The notes: generated from the sequence alone by a model not told the origin. Positions 1-11,788 are shown, numbered from the stretch's first letter. The stretch: 64,000 nt of DNA from Kribbella pratensis (GCF_004365355.1 NZ_SODP01000003.1:1116001-1180000); one strand, 5' to 3'. Translations and numbers: made by a program.

Positions 1-809
1 TTCGCCGTACCGCGCAGCCGCGCGGTGATGCGGCCGGCGCGCACCCGGCGACCGAGGTCGGGGACCAGGAGCTCCAGCTGTTCAACGAAGACTGTCGAGC
101 GCTCGGCGCCCGCGGTCCGGATCGGTTCCAGCAGCGGAGTCGGGCGGATCAACCAGACACACGCCTCGCCGTCGTTGGTCGGGAAGACCCCGGCGAAGGC
201 GTCGGATGCGATGTGGAACTCATACGTGTCCCGGCGGAGACCGGTCACATACGTGTAGAAGACCGCACAGGGTGAGGTGAACCGCTCCAGCATCTCCGCA
301 CCGAGGAAGCCGGCCATGCGTGACCCGCGCCCATCTGCGCCGACGACCATCCGGGCGGGCAGTTCAATGTAATCGCCCCTCGTGGTGAGACCGGCGATTC
401 CGTTGACTCTTCCGTCGTCTGTCCTCAGCACACCGATCGCGGTCACACCGCTCTGGAGTCGCGCGCCGGCTTCCCCCGCGGCGTCGGCGAGCAGGCTGTC
501 GAGCACCCGGCGTCGCGGTGCGACCAGCATGTCCACACCGGCGCGCTGCTTGATTCGCCGTACCTTCGGATCGCCCTCGATGTCGAACAGGACCTGTGTG
601 ATCGGCGGCGCGCCACTGCCCAGGACGCGATCGAGCAGCCCCCACCGGGAGAGTTGGACGACGCCTCCGCGGATCAGACCGTGCGTCGACAGCGTGTCGC
701 TCGGCAGCGGCGTCCTGTCGACCATGAGGACGTCGTGGCCCATCCCGGCCAGCAGTCTCCCGGTCGCCGCCCCGGCACACCGTGCCCCCACCACCACGAC
801 GTCGTACAT
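1..809 (-). CDS. FAD-dependent monooxygenase (partial)
   Basis: The gene reads leftward from an ATG at 809 and runs off the left edge, so about 269 N-terminal residues are visible. The protein opens with a beta strand and a dinucleotide-binding loop (VVVVGARCAGAATG) followed by an acidic strand end (VLMVD), the FAD ADP-binding fold. At about residue 160 it has VVGADGRGS, the second FAD-contacting motif of class A flavoprotein monooxygenases and geranylgeranyl-reductase-like proteins. It probably oxidises a small aromatic or lipid substrate; the substrate cannot be told. No strong ribosome site is visible, only a GGGG 7 bases upstream. The C-terminal half lies outside the window. Confidence 0.85.
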   Translation of the reverse strand, partial: MYDVVVVGARCAGAATGRLLAGMGHDVLMVDRTPLPSDTLSTHGLIRGGVVQLSRWGLLDRVLGSGAPPITQVLFDIEGDPKVRRIKQRAGVDMLVAPRRRVLDSLLADAAGEAGARLQSGVTAIGVLRTDDGRVNGIAGLTTRGDYIELPARMVVGADGRGSRMAGFLGAEMLERFTSPCAVFYTYVTGLRRDTYEFHIASDAFAGVFPTNDGEACVWLIRPTPLLEPIRTAGAERSTVFVEQLELLVPDLGRRVRAGRITARLRGTA

Positions 810-940
810 TTCGGCCCCATCTCTCAGTTCTGATGGGACGACTCTGCGCGCGACGGTGGTCAGTTACTTGGAGACGGCATGGAGGACGGGTGGAGGCCGG
901 ATCTCCACGACTTCTCCACAGTCCCCGCTGAACTGGTTAG

Positions 941-991
941 CGTAGTCGTAGGGCCATTCGGAGGTTGTCCATTCAGGACCGGCGAGGTAGC
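941..991 (-). pseudogene. Remnant of a GH1 beta-glucosidase 3' end
   Basis: This stretch aligns, with two single-base indels, to positions 1955-2006 inside the intact GH1 gene and in the same orientation. Read on the minus strand it encodes YLAGPEWTTSEWPYDYANQF, which matches the GH1 segment YLAWSLLDNFEWAYGYVKRF at 9-10 of 20 positions. The frame then continues into unrelated sequence and stops at 864-866. It looks like a decayed duplicate of a glucosidase C-terminus; the hydrolase gene now lies between the two copies. The match is short, so chance or gene conversion is not excluded. Confidence 0.45.
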
Positions 992-994
992 AAT

Positions 995-1882
995 TTGACT
1001 GGATCAGAACGCGTCGTGTTCGAGGACGAGCGGGTTGTCGAGGTCTGGGAAGGTGGCGATCCTGCGGGGGCGCCGGTGGTGTTTCAGCCTGGGACGCCGT
1101 CTGGGCGGTTGCAGGGGGTGTTGGGGGATGCGGCTGCGAAGCGGTGTGGGGTTCGGTTGATCTCGGTTAGTCGGCCTGGGTACGGCGGGTCGACGTACAC
1201 GTCGCCGAGTTTGGCGTCGGTTGGCCACGACACTCTGCTCGTTGCCGATGAGCTTGGTGTTGGTGAGTTCGCCGTACTCGGTGCTTCGGGTGGTGGGCCG
1301 TATGCGATCGCCACCGGATTGGCGGATCCTCAGCGTGTGAAGGCCGTTGGGCTTGCGGGTGCGGTCGGACCGTGGCGATTGATCGAGCCGCCGGACCCCG
1401 ATGACCCGGACCTGCCGCTGCTCGCGTTGGTGGACGCGGGTGATGTCGCCGGCGCGTTGGACGGCTTCCGGCGGCAGGGTGCGCAGGCCTTCGACCGGAT
1501 GCTCGCGCTCGACGACACCGCGATGATCGACACGTTCTTCGAGGGGGCGCCCAGCGAGGACCTCGGCTGGCTGGATGCGGAGGCTCGGGTGGTGTGGGCG
1601 GCCGATGCGCGGGAGGCGCTGGCGTCGTACGACGGTTATGCGCGCGACAACGTGGCGTGGGGAGGCGCGTGGGATGTGGATCCGACGCGCCTCACTGTGC
1701 CTACGTGGTTGTGGTACGGCGAGGCGGACCGGATGGTGCCGCCCTCACAAGCCCGTTGGCTGGCCCAACGGATCCCGCGCGCCACGCTGATCGTGCGGCC
1801 AGGCGAAGGCCACGGCCGCACGATCTTCGGGCATTGGGCCGAGATGTTCAGCGCGCTCGGTGCTGGGCCGCCAGCTCCTTGA
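995..1882 (+). CDS. Alpha/beta hydrolase
   Basis: The 295-residue protein has the alpha/beta hydrolase fold. The nucleophile elbow is LGASGGGPYA (Ser98), an acid is in YGEADRMVPP and the catalytic His is in GEGHG near the C-terminus. It probably acts on an ester, lactone or similar bond; the substrate is unknown. I chose the TTG at 995 because GAGG at 984-987 lies 7 bases ahead; a longer frame opens at TTG 965. The 3' end overlaps the convergent GH1 gene by 35 bases. The assumed ribosome site lies in DNA resembling the end of a GH1 gene, so this gene may have been inserted or rearranged here. Confidence 0.85.
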   Translation: MTGSERVVFEDERVVEVWEGGDPAGAPVVFQPGTPSGRLQGVLGDAAAKRCGVRLISVSRPGYGGSTYTSPSLASVGHDTLLVADELGVGEFAVLGASGGGPYAIATGLADPQRVKAVGLAGAVGPWRLIEPPDPDDPDLPLLALVDAGDVAGALDGFRRQGAQAFDRMLALDDTAMIDTFFEGAPSEDLGWLDAEARVVWAADAREALASYDGYARDNVAWGGAWDVDPTRLTVPTWLWYGEADRMVPPSQARWLAQRIPRATLIVRPGEGHGRTIFGHWAEMFSALGAGPPAP

Positions 1883-3245
1883 GGTACGCCGCGCTGGCCT
1901 TAGGGATGCGTTTCTGCGTGTCGTAGTCGACTCGGACGATGCCGAAGCGTTTGACGTAGCCGTAGGCCCATTCGAAGTTGTCCAGCAGGGACCAGGCGAG
2001 GTAGCCACGGATGTCGGCGCCCTGGGCGATGGCGTCGGCGACGGCGGTGAGGTGGGACGTGAAGTACGCCGTACGGTCGGTGTCGTCGACGAAGCCGTTG
2101 GCGTCGGGGACGTCCTCGAAAGCCGAGCCGTTCTCGGTGATGACCATCGGGAGGCCGGGGTAGTCGCGGGCGATGCTCAGCAGCAGATCCGTGAAGCCCT
2201 CGGGGACGATCTCCCAGTCCATCGCGGTGCGCGGCTTGCCGAGCGGTACGTCGCGGCTGATGGGGAGACCGTTCGCGTCGACGGTGCTGCCGTCCTCGGC
2301 GTACCCGGTGAACTTCTGGCTGAAGTAGTAGTTCACCCCGAGCACATCGATCGGCGCCGAGATGATTTCCAGATCGCCGTCCACGATCGGCAACTCGACA
2401 CCCTCGCGGGCGAGATCGGCCACCACATCGGCGGGGTAGTGGCCGTGCACCAGCGGATCGAGGTAGATCCGCCGGCCCATCCCGTCCGCACGGCGCGCCG
2501 CGTCGACGTCCGGCTGGGCGTCCGATGCCGGGTACGCCGTCGCGACGTTCAACGTGATGCCGAGATCCAGCGGTCGTGGCGCCGCCTCCCGCAGCTGCGA
2601 CGTCGCGAGCCCGTGCCCGAGCAGCAGATGATGGACGGCGGCAATCGCGGCCGGGTACTCGCGCCGACCCGGGGCATGTGCGCCGTACGCATACCCGAGC
2701 ATCGCCGAGCACCACGGCTCGTTCAGCGTGGTCCAGGTGCCGACCCGATCCTTCAACGCGTCGAACACCAGCATCGAGTACTCCGCGAACCGGTACGCCG
2801 TGTCGCGCACCGGCCAGCCGCCCGCGTCCTCGAGCTCCTGCGGCAGGTCCCAGTGGTACAGCGTCACCCACGGATCGATGCCCTGGGCAAGCAGCTCGTC
2901 GACCAGCCGGTCGTAGAAGCCGAGACCGGCCGGGTTCACCGGACCCTTGCCGTGCGGCTGCACCCGCGGCCACGCGACCGAGAAGCGGTACGTGTCGAGA
3001 CCGAGATCCTTGATCAGGGCAACATCGGACGGCATCCGGTGATAGTGGTCGCAGGCAACATCCCCGGTGTCGCCGTTGTCGATCGCACCGGGAACCCGGC
3101 AGTACGTGTCCCAGATCGACGGCGTGCGGCCGTCCGCGGTGATCGCGCCCTCGATCTGGTACGCCGACGTCGCGACGCCCCAGCGGAATCCGGGCGGAAG
3201 TCCCGCGACCAGGCCGGCCGCCCCCGAGACAGACGTTGTGCTCAT
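1848..3245 (-). CDS. GH1 family beta-glucosidase
   Basis: The 465-residue protein has the normal length of a single-domain GH1 retaining beta-glucosidase. The acid/base is Glu176 in TLNEPW and the nucleophile is Glu371 in VITENGS. The N-terminal PPGFRWGVATSAYQIEG and C-terminal WSLLDNFEWAYGY blocks are standard for the family. There is no signal peptide, so it acts in the cytoplasm, cleaving imported beta-gluco-oligosaccharides to glucose. It is the last gene of the importer operon: its ATG lies two bases after the stop of the upstream ATPase gene, with AAAGGTG as ribosome site. This placement supports a role in using oligosaccharides brought in by that transporter. An open frame runs upstream into the ATPase gene but is not the real start. 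Confidence 0.96.
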   Translation of the reverse strand: MSTTSVSGAAGLVAGLPPGFRWGVATSAYQIEGAITADGRTPSIWDTYCRVPGAIDNGDTGDVACDHYHRMPSDVALIKDLGLDTYRFSVAWPRVQPHGKGPVNPAGLGFYDRLVDELLAQGIDPWVTLYHWDLPQELEDAGGWPVRDTAYRFAEYSMLVFDALKDRVGTWTTLNEPWCSAMLGYAYGAHAPGRREYPAAIAAVHHLLLGHGLATSQLREAAPRPLDLGITLNVATAYPASDAQPDVDAARRADGMGRRIYLDPLVHGHYPADVVADLAREGVELPIVDGDLEIISAPIDVLGVNYYFSQKFTGYAEDGSTVDANGLPISRDVPLGKPRTAMDWEIVPEGFTDLLLSIARDYPGLPMVITENGSAFEDVPDANGFVDDTDRTAYFTSHLTAVADAIAQGADIRGYLAWSLLDNFEWAYGYVKRFGIVRVDYDTQKRIPKASAAYLKELAAQHRAR

Positions 3246-3247
3246 GT

Positions 3248-4257
<1,010 letters not shown>

Positions 4258-4261
<4 letters not shown>

Positions 4262-5301
4262 GCGACCTCCTCCTCAGCACGACGCCGTACGACGGGCGTC
4301 ACCGGTTCGCGCGACGACGACAGAACCGGCGTGAACCCGACCCGCATCCGCACCGAGTGCCCGTCCTTCGTCTTCACCTTCGTGTGACCGCTCGACCGCA
4401 ACCGCGGGCTGACGAACTCGTCGATCCCGAAGTTGATCAGCGACAGCGCCGTACCGAGGACCGCGATCGCGAGGCCGGCCGGAACGAACCACCACCACGC
4501 ACCCTGGGCCAAGGCCTGCTGGGACTGCGCCCAGAACAAAATCGTGCCCCAGTTCCAATCGGAGATCGTCGAGATGCCGATGAACGCCAGCGTGATCTCG
4601 GACATCACCGCGAAGATCACCGTGCCGACGAAACCGGACGCAATGATCGCCGTCAGGTTCGGCATGATCTCGAACGTGATCAACCGCCACGTGCTCTCAC
4701 CTGTCGCCCGCGCGGCCTCCACATAGTCCCGCCGTCGTAGCGACAACGTCTGCGCGCGAAGCACTCGCGCTCCCCAGGCCCACGAGGTGAAACCGATGAC
4801 CAAGGCAACCATGAGGTCGCCGGCCGAAGGGATGGTCGAAGCAACGATGATGATCAGCGGCAGGGCCGGGATCACCAGGAAGACGTTCGACAAGGCGGAC
4901 AGGCCGTCGTCCGCGGCGCCGCCGAGGAAGCCCGCGCTGACGCCGATCAGGATCGACAACGCGGTCGCGACCAGGCCGGCCAGCAGACCGACGAACATCA
5001 CTCCGCGCGTGCCGACGAGCACCTGACTGAAGATGTCCTGGCCGAGGTGCGTCGTACCGAACCAGTGTTTGCCGGACGGCGGCTGGATCAGGTCACTGCT
5101 GCGAGCGGACGGATCGTACGGCGCGATCCACGGGCCGATGATCGCGATCAGACAGAAGAACGCGAGCACGACCAGGCCGGTGGCCGCCTTCGGGTTGGCG
5201 ATGAACCGCAGCCGGCGGCGCTTGGCCGGAACACCTGGGTTGCTAGGGACCTCCGGCCCCTCCGGTGTGACCGCGGTGATGGTGCTGGTTGGTGCGGACA
5301 C
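4258..5301 (-). CDS. ABC importer permease, OppC/DppC type
   Basis: The 347-residue inner-membrane permease has the OppC-type N-terminal domain, a first membrane segment (ATGLVVLAFFCLIAIIGPWI) and the periplasm-facing HWFGTTHLGQDIFSQVL motif. The EAA loop that docks the ATPases is YVEAARATGESTWRLITFEIMPN. I take the GTG at 5301 as start because AGGAGGG lies five to six bases upstream and it sits one base after the preceding permease stop; an in-frame codon at 5349 would lie inside that gene. It forms the membrane channel with the OppB-type permease. Confidence 0.94.
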
Positions 5302-5302
5302 G

Positions 5303-6279
5303 TCAGCCCTCCTTCCGGGTACGCGGGTCGAGGAGCAGGTACGCGACATCGGCCAGCAGGTTGGCCACGAGGACCGAGAGCGTGATCACCAGGAAGACGC
5401 CCTGCATCAGCGGATAGTCCTTGGCGCCGACCGCCTGGAACAGGTTGTAGCCGATGCCCGGGTAGGAGAAGACGATCTCGACCAGCAGCGTGCCACCGAC
5501 GATGAAGCCGAGCGACAGCGCGAAGCCGGACACGTTCGGCAGCAGGGCGTTGCGGGCGGCGTAGCTGACCATCACCCGTCGCTCGGACAGACCCTTCGCG
5601 TGCGCGACGGTGATGTAGTCCTCCGACGCCACCGTCACCATCATGTTCCGCATGGTCAGGATCCAGCCGCTGACCGACGAGATCAGGATCGTCAGCGCCG
5701 GCAGCAGACTGTGCTGGATCGCACTGCCGATGAACGACCCGGTCCAGCCGGGCACCAGGCCGGGCTCGTACCCGCCGGACGACGGGAAGAAGCTGTCCGG
5801 ACCGGCCAGCAGCGTGATCGCCAGCAGACCGAGCCAGAAGTACGGGATCGACGACAGGAAGGTTGTCACCGGCAACAAGCCGTCCATGATCGAACCCCGA
5901 CGCCAGCCGGCGACGACGCCGAGCGACGTACCGATCATGAAGCTGGCGAACGTCGTGATGCCGACCAGCGCGATCGTCCACGGCAGGCTCTGCTTGAGGA
6001 TGTCCGCGACCGGAGTCGGGAAGAACGTGAACGACAACCCGAGGTCCCCGTGGAACACCTGGCCCCAGTAGTCGACGTACTGACTCCAGAGCGACGCGTT
6101 CTTGTCCAGGCCGAACAGCACGTACAGCGAGTTGATCGCCTCGGTGCTCATCTGGCCCTGGAACTTGTTGATCAGCGAGGTGACCGGGTCGCCCGGGATC
6201 AGGCGCGGGATGAAGAAGTTGATCGTCAGCGCGGCCCATGCCGTGAAGACGTAGAACGCCAGCCGTTGCAGAAGGAACT

Positions 6280-6283
<4 letters not shown>
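5303..6283 (-). CDS. ABC importer permease, OppB/DppB type
   Basis: The 326-residue permease has the family's N-terminal membrane helix ([25 protein letters not shown] cut short here) and the RLIPGDPV motif. The C-terminal EAA loop reads [27 protein letters not shown]. Six membrane segments are expected. The start codon overlaps the stop of the OppF-type gene (ATGA), so translation is coupled. It forms the channel with the OppC-type subunit, delivering oligosaccharide or peptide cargo collected by the lipoprotein encoded at 7369-9051. Confidence 0.94.
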
Positions 6284-7311
<1,028 letters not shown>

Positions 7312-7330
7312 AAGTCTCCCCTCAGGGGAA

Positions 7331-7360
7331 CCGCGGCGCCGGCCGGAGCCGGCGCCGCGG
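7331..7360 (-). terminator. Hairpin between binding-protein gene and ATPase gene
   Basis: A perfect 13-bp inverted repeat (CCGCGGCGCCGGC and its complement) with a four-base loop lies just after the binding-protein stop and before the ATPase start. There is no T-tract. In high-GC binding-protein operons such a hairpin usually acts as a partial terminator or as a 3' stabiliser, giving more binding protein than membrane subunits. That role is inferred. Confidence 0.7.
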
Positions 7361-7368
7361 TCCGTGAG

Positions 7369-9051
7369 TCACTGGCTGCCGGCGGGCTTCAGGTTGAGGA
7401 TGATCTGCAGAGCGTTCTGCTGGGTCGGCTGCGCCGGCCCGTACTGGTTCTGCTCGTCGGGCCAGCCGACCCAGTTCTTCGTGCTGTAGAGACCGCCGAC
7501 GTTGGACGCCGAGGTGGGGATGATCGGCATCTGCTCGACCATGATCTTCTGCAGCGTGTTCAGCGCGGTGGTCCGGGTCGCGTCGTCCGCGGCGTTGGCG
7601 TACTGGTCCAGCGCCTTGGTCGCCTCCGGGCTGTTGAACCGGCCGTAGTTGCCGCTCACGCCGCCCTTGCCGACCGGCTTCAGGATCTTGCCGTCCATGA
7701 TGTTCTGGTAGATGTCGAACGGCGTCGCGCCGCCGTTGGTCCAGTGCATCGCGGCGTCGAAGTTGCCCTCGTCGATGTTCTTGAACCACGCGTCCTGGTT
7801 GGCCTTGTCGACCGTCGCCTTGATGCCGATCGTGGACAGGTTGTCCTTGATGATCTCCAGGTCGGTGATGTAGTCGGACCAGCCGGCCGGGTCGGTCAGC
7901 GTGATCGTCACCGGCTTGCCGGTCGGGTCCTTCAGCACGTCGCCCTCGAGCTTGAAGCCCGCGTCGGTGAGCTCCTTCTTCGCGCCGTCGACATCGACCG
8001 CGTGCTTCTTGTCCTTGTACTCCGGAGCGATGAACGAGTCACCGGCCGGTGTCGGGATCCCGGTGATCGACTCGACCTTCGGGTAGAAGTACCCGGCCTC
8101 GCCCTGGTTGAAGATGTCGTCGCGGTTGATCACCAGGTTCATCGCGCGCCGCAGGGCCGGGTTGTCGAACGGCTTCTTGGTGGTGTTGATCCACAGACCG
8201 TGGATACCGAGGTTCGCCGGGAACCAGAGCTTGTGGTTCTTCGGGTCCTTGTCCTGGTAGACGGCCTTCACGTTCGGGACGAAGACGAAGCTCCACTCCG
8301 ACGAGCCGTTGGCCAGCGCGGTGGTCTGCGCGTTGTTGTCGTTGTACGACGTGTACCGCAGCTCCTTGACCTTCGGCAGGTCCTGCCAGTACGAGTCGCG
8401 CAGCGTCAGCGTGGTGGTCTGCGGGGTGAACGACTTGACCGTGTACGGGCCGGTGCCGATCGGGTTCTTCAGCGTGTCCTGGGTCGGGTCCTTGAGCGTG
8501 GACCACTGGTGCTTCGGGACCACGAAGACAGTCAGGATCTTGTTCTGGTTGGTGAACTGCGACCGGGTGAAGGTCAGGTCCACCTTGTTGCCGGAGGCGG
8601 TGATCGTGCCGTACGGGATCGCGTCCTGGTTCAGGCCGTCGTACTTCTTCCGCAGCTCGAACGAGTACGCGACGTCGTCGGCGGTCATCGGCTGGCCGTC
8701 GGAGAACTTCACGCCGTCCCGGATGGTCAGCGAGAGCTTGGTGTAGTTGGCGTCCCACTTCCACTCGGTCGCCAGCCACGGCTTGCCCGGCTCGGTCGGC
8801 TTGATCCCGTTGATCATCACCAGCGGCTCGAAGATCATCCAGCGGTAGCCCAAGGAGGCGCCGGCGGAGGAGCCGAGGAACGGGTTGTGGTTCTCGGTCT
8901 GCGGCCCGTTCGGCATGCCGATGTTCAGTACGGTCGCGCCGCTGCTCGACCCGCTGTTCTCGGTCTTCCCGTCCCCGTTACTGCAGGCAGCCAGCGTGGC
9001 TGCCGCGAGCAGGCCCGTGAGGGCCAGCGCGACGGTACGTCGTGCTCGCAT
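7369..9051 (-). CDS. Family-5 extracellular solute-binding lipoprotein
   Basis: The 560-residue protein begins with a lipoprotein signal: basic MRARR, a hydrophobic core, and lipobox LAAC with Cys23 as lipidation site. It then has a Gly/Ser-rich linker and a long SBP_bac_5 domain, the class that binds peptides, nickel or, in several bacteria, beta-gluco-oligosaccharides. I chose the ATG at 9051 because AGGAGG is 6 bases upstream and the signal peptide begins there. It would be anchored outside the membrane and hand cargo to the downstream ABC genes. The operon also carries a GH1 glucosidase and shares an operator with a beta-glucanase gene, so cello-, laminari- or gentio-oligosaccharides are the likely ligands. 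Confidence 0.93.
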   Translation of the reverse strand: MRARRTVALALTGLLAAATLAACSNGDGKTENSGSSSGATVLNIGMPNGPQTENHNPFLGSSAGASLGYRWMIFEPLVMINGIKPTEPGKPWLATEWKWDANYTKLSLTIRDGVKFSDGQPMTADDVAYSFELRKKYDGLNQDAIPYGTITASGNKVDLTFTRSQFTNQNKILTVFVVPKHQWSTLKDPTQDTLKNPIGTGPYTVKSFTPQTTTLTLRDSYWQDLPKVKELRYTSYNDNNAQTTALANGSSEWSFVFVPNVKAVYQDKDPKNHKLWFPANLGIHGLWINTTKKPFDNPALRRAMNLVINRDDIFNQGEAGYFYPKVESITGIPTPAGDSFIAPEYKDKKHAVDVDGAKKELTDAGFKLEGDVLKDPTGKPVTITLTDPAGWSDYITDLEIIKDNLSTIGIKATVDKANQDAWFKNIDEGNFDAAMHWTNGGATPFDIYQNIMDGKILKPVGKGGVSGNYGRFNSPEATKALDQYANAADDATRTTALNTLQKIMVEQMPIIPTSASNVGGLYSTKNWVGWPDEQNQYGPAQPTQQNALQIILNLKPAGSQ

Positions 9052-9079
9052 CGGTTCCTCCTGTGTATCTGTTGGCGGA

Positions 9080-9138
9080 TGCTCACGCCTGAGCCGCGTG
9101 AGCAGGTGCATCGTGGCGTGAGAACGCTCTCATGGGAA
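9080..9138 (-). promoter_or_regulatory. Importer-operon promoter with LacI-type operator
   Basis: On the minus strand, TGAGAGCGTTCTCA (9119-9132) is a near-perfect 14-bp palindrome of the LacI/CebR class. It lies exactly between a -35-like TTCCCA and a -10-like CACGAT (spacer 17), about 68 bases upstream of the lipoprotein ATG. The same operator with the same flank (CACG, then TGC) occurs upstream of the GH16 gene at 13075-13088. The hexamers are weak matches and were placed by eye. Repression by the neighbouring LacI protein is the simplest reading. Confidence 0.7.
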
Positions 9139-9217
9139 GAGCGGACGCCTTAACGGATAGATATCGGGGGAGTACGCCGGCGGCGGAACAGGGGCAGCTG
9201 CCCCGCCGCCGGAGCTT

Positions 9218-10261
9218 TCAGTGGGACCGGTGTTTCGGGGCGGGTCTGGTCCTTGATGTGACCTTCGGGGCGGTTGAGCTGCGGACGATCAGTGTCGTCG
9301 GCAGCACGTGCGGGGTATCCGGCAGCGGCGTACCGCCGAAGTACCCCATCAGCATCCGGGCCGCGGCCTGACCCATCTGGCGCATCGGCTGATGCACCGT
9401 GGTCAGCGGCGGCTCGGTGTGTTCGGCGTACGGGATGTCGTCGAACCCGACCACCGACACGTCGTTCGGCACGTTCCGCCCGGTCTCCCGGACGGCCTGG
9501 ATGGCGCCACCGGCGGACAGGTCGTTGTGCGCGAAGACCGCGTCGAAGTCGAGTCGTTCGTCCAGTGCGTACTGGACGCCGCGGCGTCCGCTCTCATGGG
9601 TGAAATCGCCTTCGAACACGAGTCTCGGGTCGAGCTCGGTACCGGCGGCCGCGTAGGTGTCGCGGAAGCCGTCCAGGCGTTCGTGGGTGCAGCCGAAGCG
9701 CTCGACGCCGGTGATCACCAGTGGCCGGCGGCGACCGAGCTCCAGCAGGTGCCGGGCGGCGGACTCGCCGCCGGCGTAGTTCGTAGTGGCGACGGACGGG
9801 AACTGCGGGCGCTTGTCGCGGTCGTCGATCAGGACCACCGGCAGACCACGCGCATGGAGTTGCTCGATGAAGGTGAGTGTGCCCTCGGGCTCGATCACCA
9901 GCAGGCCGTCGAACGACTGCGACGAGACCTGGGAGGCGAACTGCTGCATGGATTCCGCACCCCGGTTGAAGGTGAACAGCAGCAGGCCGTACCCCTCGCT
10001 CTCGACCACGTCGACCGCGCCCTGCAGCACCTCGCCCATCCAGGGCCAGGTGAGCGACGGGACCAGCATTCCGACGATCCGGGTCCGGCCGCGGGCCAGG
10101 CCGACGGCACGGGCGCTCGGCACGTACCCGAGCTCCTCGATCACCTGCCGGACCCGCTCGGCCGTCCGCAGGTCCAGCTCGCCCTTGCCGTTGAGGACAC
10201 GCGACACGGTGGTCTTGCTGACACCGGCGCGGGCCGCGACATCGGCGATGGTGATGGACAC
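9218..10261 (-). CDS. LacI-family transcriptional regulator
   Basis: The 347-residue protein begins with the LacI helix-turn-helix and hinge: [24 protein letters not shown] periplasmic-binding-protein-like sensor domain of normal length follows ([28 protein letters not shown]). I use the GTG at 10261, which has a GGGGAG ribosome site and places the HTH at the very N-terminus; the frame is open further upstream. It is encoded next to the importer operon, in the same direction and upstream of it, so it is the natural candidate for the regulator that binds TGAGAACGCTCTCA. The inducer is probably a beta-gluco-oligosaccharide (inference). Confidence 0.93.
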   Translation of the reverse strand: MSITIADVAARAGVSKTTVSRVLNGKGELDLRTAERVRQVIEELGYVPSARAVGLARGRTRIVGMLVPSLTWPWMGEVLQGAVDVVESEGYGLLLFTFNRGAESMQQFASQVSSQSFDGLLVIEPEGTLTFIEQLHARGLPVVLIDDRDKRPQFPSVATTNYAGGESAARHLLELGRRRPLVITGVERFGCTHERLDGFRDTYAAAGTELDPRLVFEGDFTHESGRRGVQYALDERLDFDAVFAHNDLSAGGAIQAVRETGRNVPNDVSVVGFDDIPYAEHTEPPLTTVHQPMRQMGQAAARMLMGYFGGTPLPDTPHVLPTTLIVRSSTAPKVTSRTRPAPKHRSH

Positions 10262-10309
10262 GCTGAATCTCCCCTCGGGCGGTCGGGGGTGCTGGGCGGA
10301 TTTCCGGTC

Positions 10310-10333
10310 GGAACCGGTTTCGGAAGCGGTTCC
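10310..10333 (-). promoter_or_regulatory. Tandem LacI-type operators upstream of the lacI-family gene
   Basis: Two adjacent near-palindromes, GGAACCGGTTTC (10310-10321) and GGAAGCGGTTCC (10322-10333), lie 49-72 bases upstream of the regulator start. Both have the central CG of LacI-family operators, but they differ from the TGAGAACGCTCTCA sites. Either autoregulation with relaxed specificity or control by another LacI member is possible. Confidence 0.5.
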
Positions 10334-10493
10334 GTAGATCAAAGCGGAGACCGCAAGTCACCGTCAATCACGGAGCGGTAACGAATCGAGTCTTAGTTCA
10401 CGACCTGGAAGAAGGGAGCTCTTCCGTGCGCCGGGGCGGCATGATGGACTCGGACCGAATGGCCCGCCCGGGGCCGGGCAGGGTGAGGTAAGG

Positions 10494-11678
10494 ATGGAAG
10501 TACGCCGGACCACGGTGCGTGACATGCGCCGGTCCAACCGCTCGGTGATCCTCACCAGCATCTACCGCGAGGGTCCGCTGAGCCGCCAGGAGCTGACCGT
10601 GCGGACCTCGCTCAGCGCCGCGAGCGTGAGCAACCTGGTCGCGGAGCTGATCGCCGAGGGCGTGGTCGAGGAGGCCGGCTCGGTCGAGTCCGAGGGCGGG
10701 CGGCCACGCGTTTTGTTGCGGGTCGCGCCGACGTTCCGGTACGTCGTAGGCGCCGAGGTCGGCGAGACGCGCGTCCGGGTGGAGCTGTTCGACCTGGCGA
10801 TGAACGTGCTCGCCCGCGCCGACCATCCGACCAGCGCGCCAACCCCGGCAGAGGTCGTGAAGCACGTACTGGAAGGGCTTTCGAGCGTCATCACGGCATC
10901 CGGCGTGCAGCCCCAGCAGGTGCTCGGGCTGGGTGTCGCGGTCGCCGGTGTGGTCGAGGACAACGCGGTCGTCGACGCGCAGACGCTCGGCTGGGAAGCT
11001 GTTCCGCTCGCCGAGATGCTTGCTGAGGGCACCGATATTCCGGTGCACGTCGACAACGGTGCGAACATGCTCGGCCAGGCCGAGATGTACTTCGGCGCGG
11101 GCCGCGGAGCGACCGATGCGGTCGTGGCGCTGGTCGGCTCCGGTGTCGGCTCCGCCCTTGTCGCCGGTGGATCCAGCTACCGCGGCACCCGCAGCAGTGC
11201 AGGCGAGTGGGGCCACATGACCATCGTGTACGGCGGCCGCCAATGCCGCTGCGGCGCGCTCGGTTGCCTCGAGGCCTATGTCGGCGCGGAAGGCGTTCTC
11301 GATCGGTATCGCGAGGCCGGTGGGCTGGTCGAGGGGGACGAGGAGACCGCCTTCGTCGCGCTGCTCTCGTCGACTTCGGAGCCGGCGGCAACCATCATCG
11401 CGGACACGATCGGCTACCTGGCCGCGGGATTCGCGAACCTGGTCAACCTCGTGAACCCCGAACGGATCGTGCTCGGCGGCTGGGCCGGTCTGGCGCTCGG
11501 TGAGAAGCACTTGGACGAACTGCGCGCCGAGGTGGGCAAGCACGCTCTCCGGCGGCCGTACGCTCAGGTGTCCATCGTGCTGTGCGAGCTGGGCCGCGAC
11601 GCCGTAGCACTCGGCGCCGCGACCCTTCCCGTGGTGCGTTTGCTGCGCGACGGCGGCGCGCTACCCAACCGGCGCTGA
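10494..11678 (+). CDS. ROK-family transcriptional regulator
   Basis: The 394-residue protein has an N-terminal winged HTH of the NagC/XylR type (LSRQELTVRTSLSAASVSNLVAELIAEG) and a ROK sugar-kinase-like domain. The ROK zinc site is visible as GHMTIVYGGRQCRCGALGCLE, with three Cys and one His. It is a sugar-responsive repressor or activator. It is divergent from the LacI gene and convergent with GH16, so it may add a second sugar signal to the glycan locus. Start ATG at 10494 follows GGTGAGGTAAGG. Confidence 0.92.
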   Translation: MEVRRTTVRDMRRSNRSVILTSIYREGPLSRQELTVRTSLSAASVSNLVAELIAEGVVEEAGSVESEGGRPRVLLRVAPTFRYVVGAEVGETRVRVELFDLAMNVLARADHPTSAPTPAEVVKHVLEGLSSVITASGVQPQQVLGLGVAVAGVVEDNAVVDAQTLGWEAVPLAEMLAEGTDIPVHVDNGANMLGQAEMYFGAGRGATDAVVALVGSGVGSALVAGGSSYRGTRSSAGEWGHMTIVYGGRQCRCGALGCLEAYVGAEGVLDRYREAGGLVEGDEETAFVALLSSTSEPAATIIADTIGYLAAGFANLVNLVNPERIVLGGWAGLALGEKHLDELRAEVGKHALRRPYAQVSIVLCELGRDAVALGAATLPVVRLLRDGGALPNRR

Positions 11679-11685
11679 CCGTCTG

Positions 11686-11769
11686 GTGGGTATACCCACG
11701 AGAAGGTGGGTTGGCCAACCGGAATCCGGTTGGCCAACCCCGGGTCTGGTGGGTATACCCACCAGACCC
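11686..11769. terminator. Nested palindromes between convergent ROK and GH16 genes
   Basis: Three stacked palindromes fill the gap. They are GTGGGTATACCCAC (11686-11699), a near-perfect 31-bp palindrome built from two GGTTGGCCAACC boxes (11709-11739), and a perfect 28-bp palindrome (11742-11769) that again contains the GTGGGTATACCCAC core. The site between two convergent stops suggests a bidirectional terminator. The repeated symmetric boxes could equally be protein sites. Confidence 0.6.
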
Positions 11770-11788
11770 CGGGGACGCAAGGTTGGGG

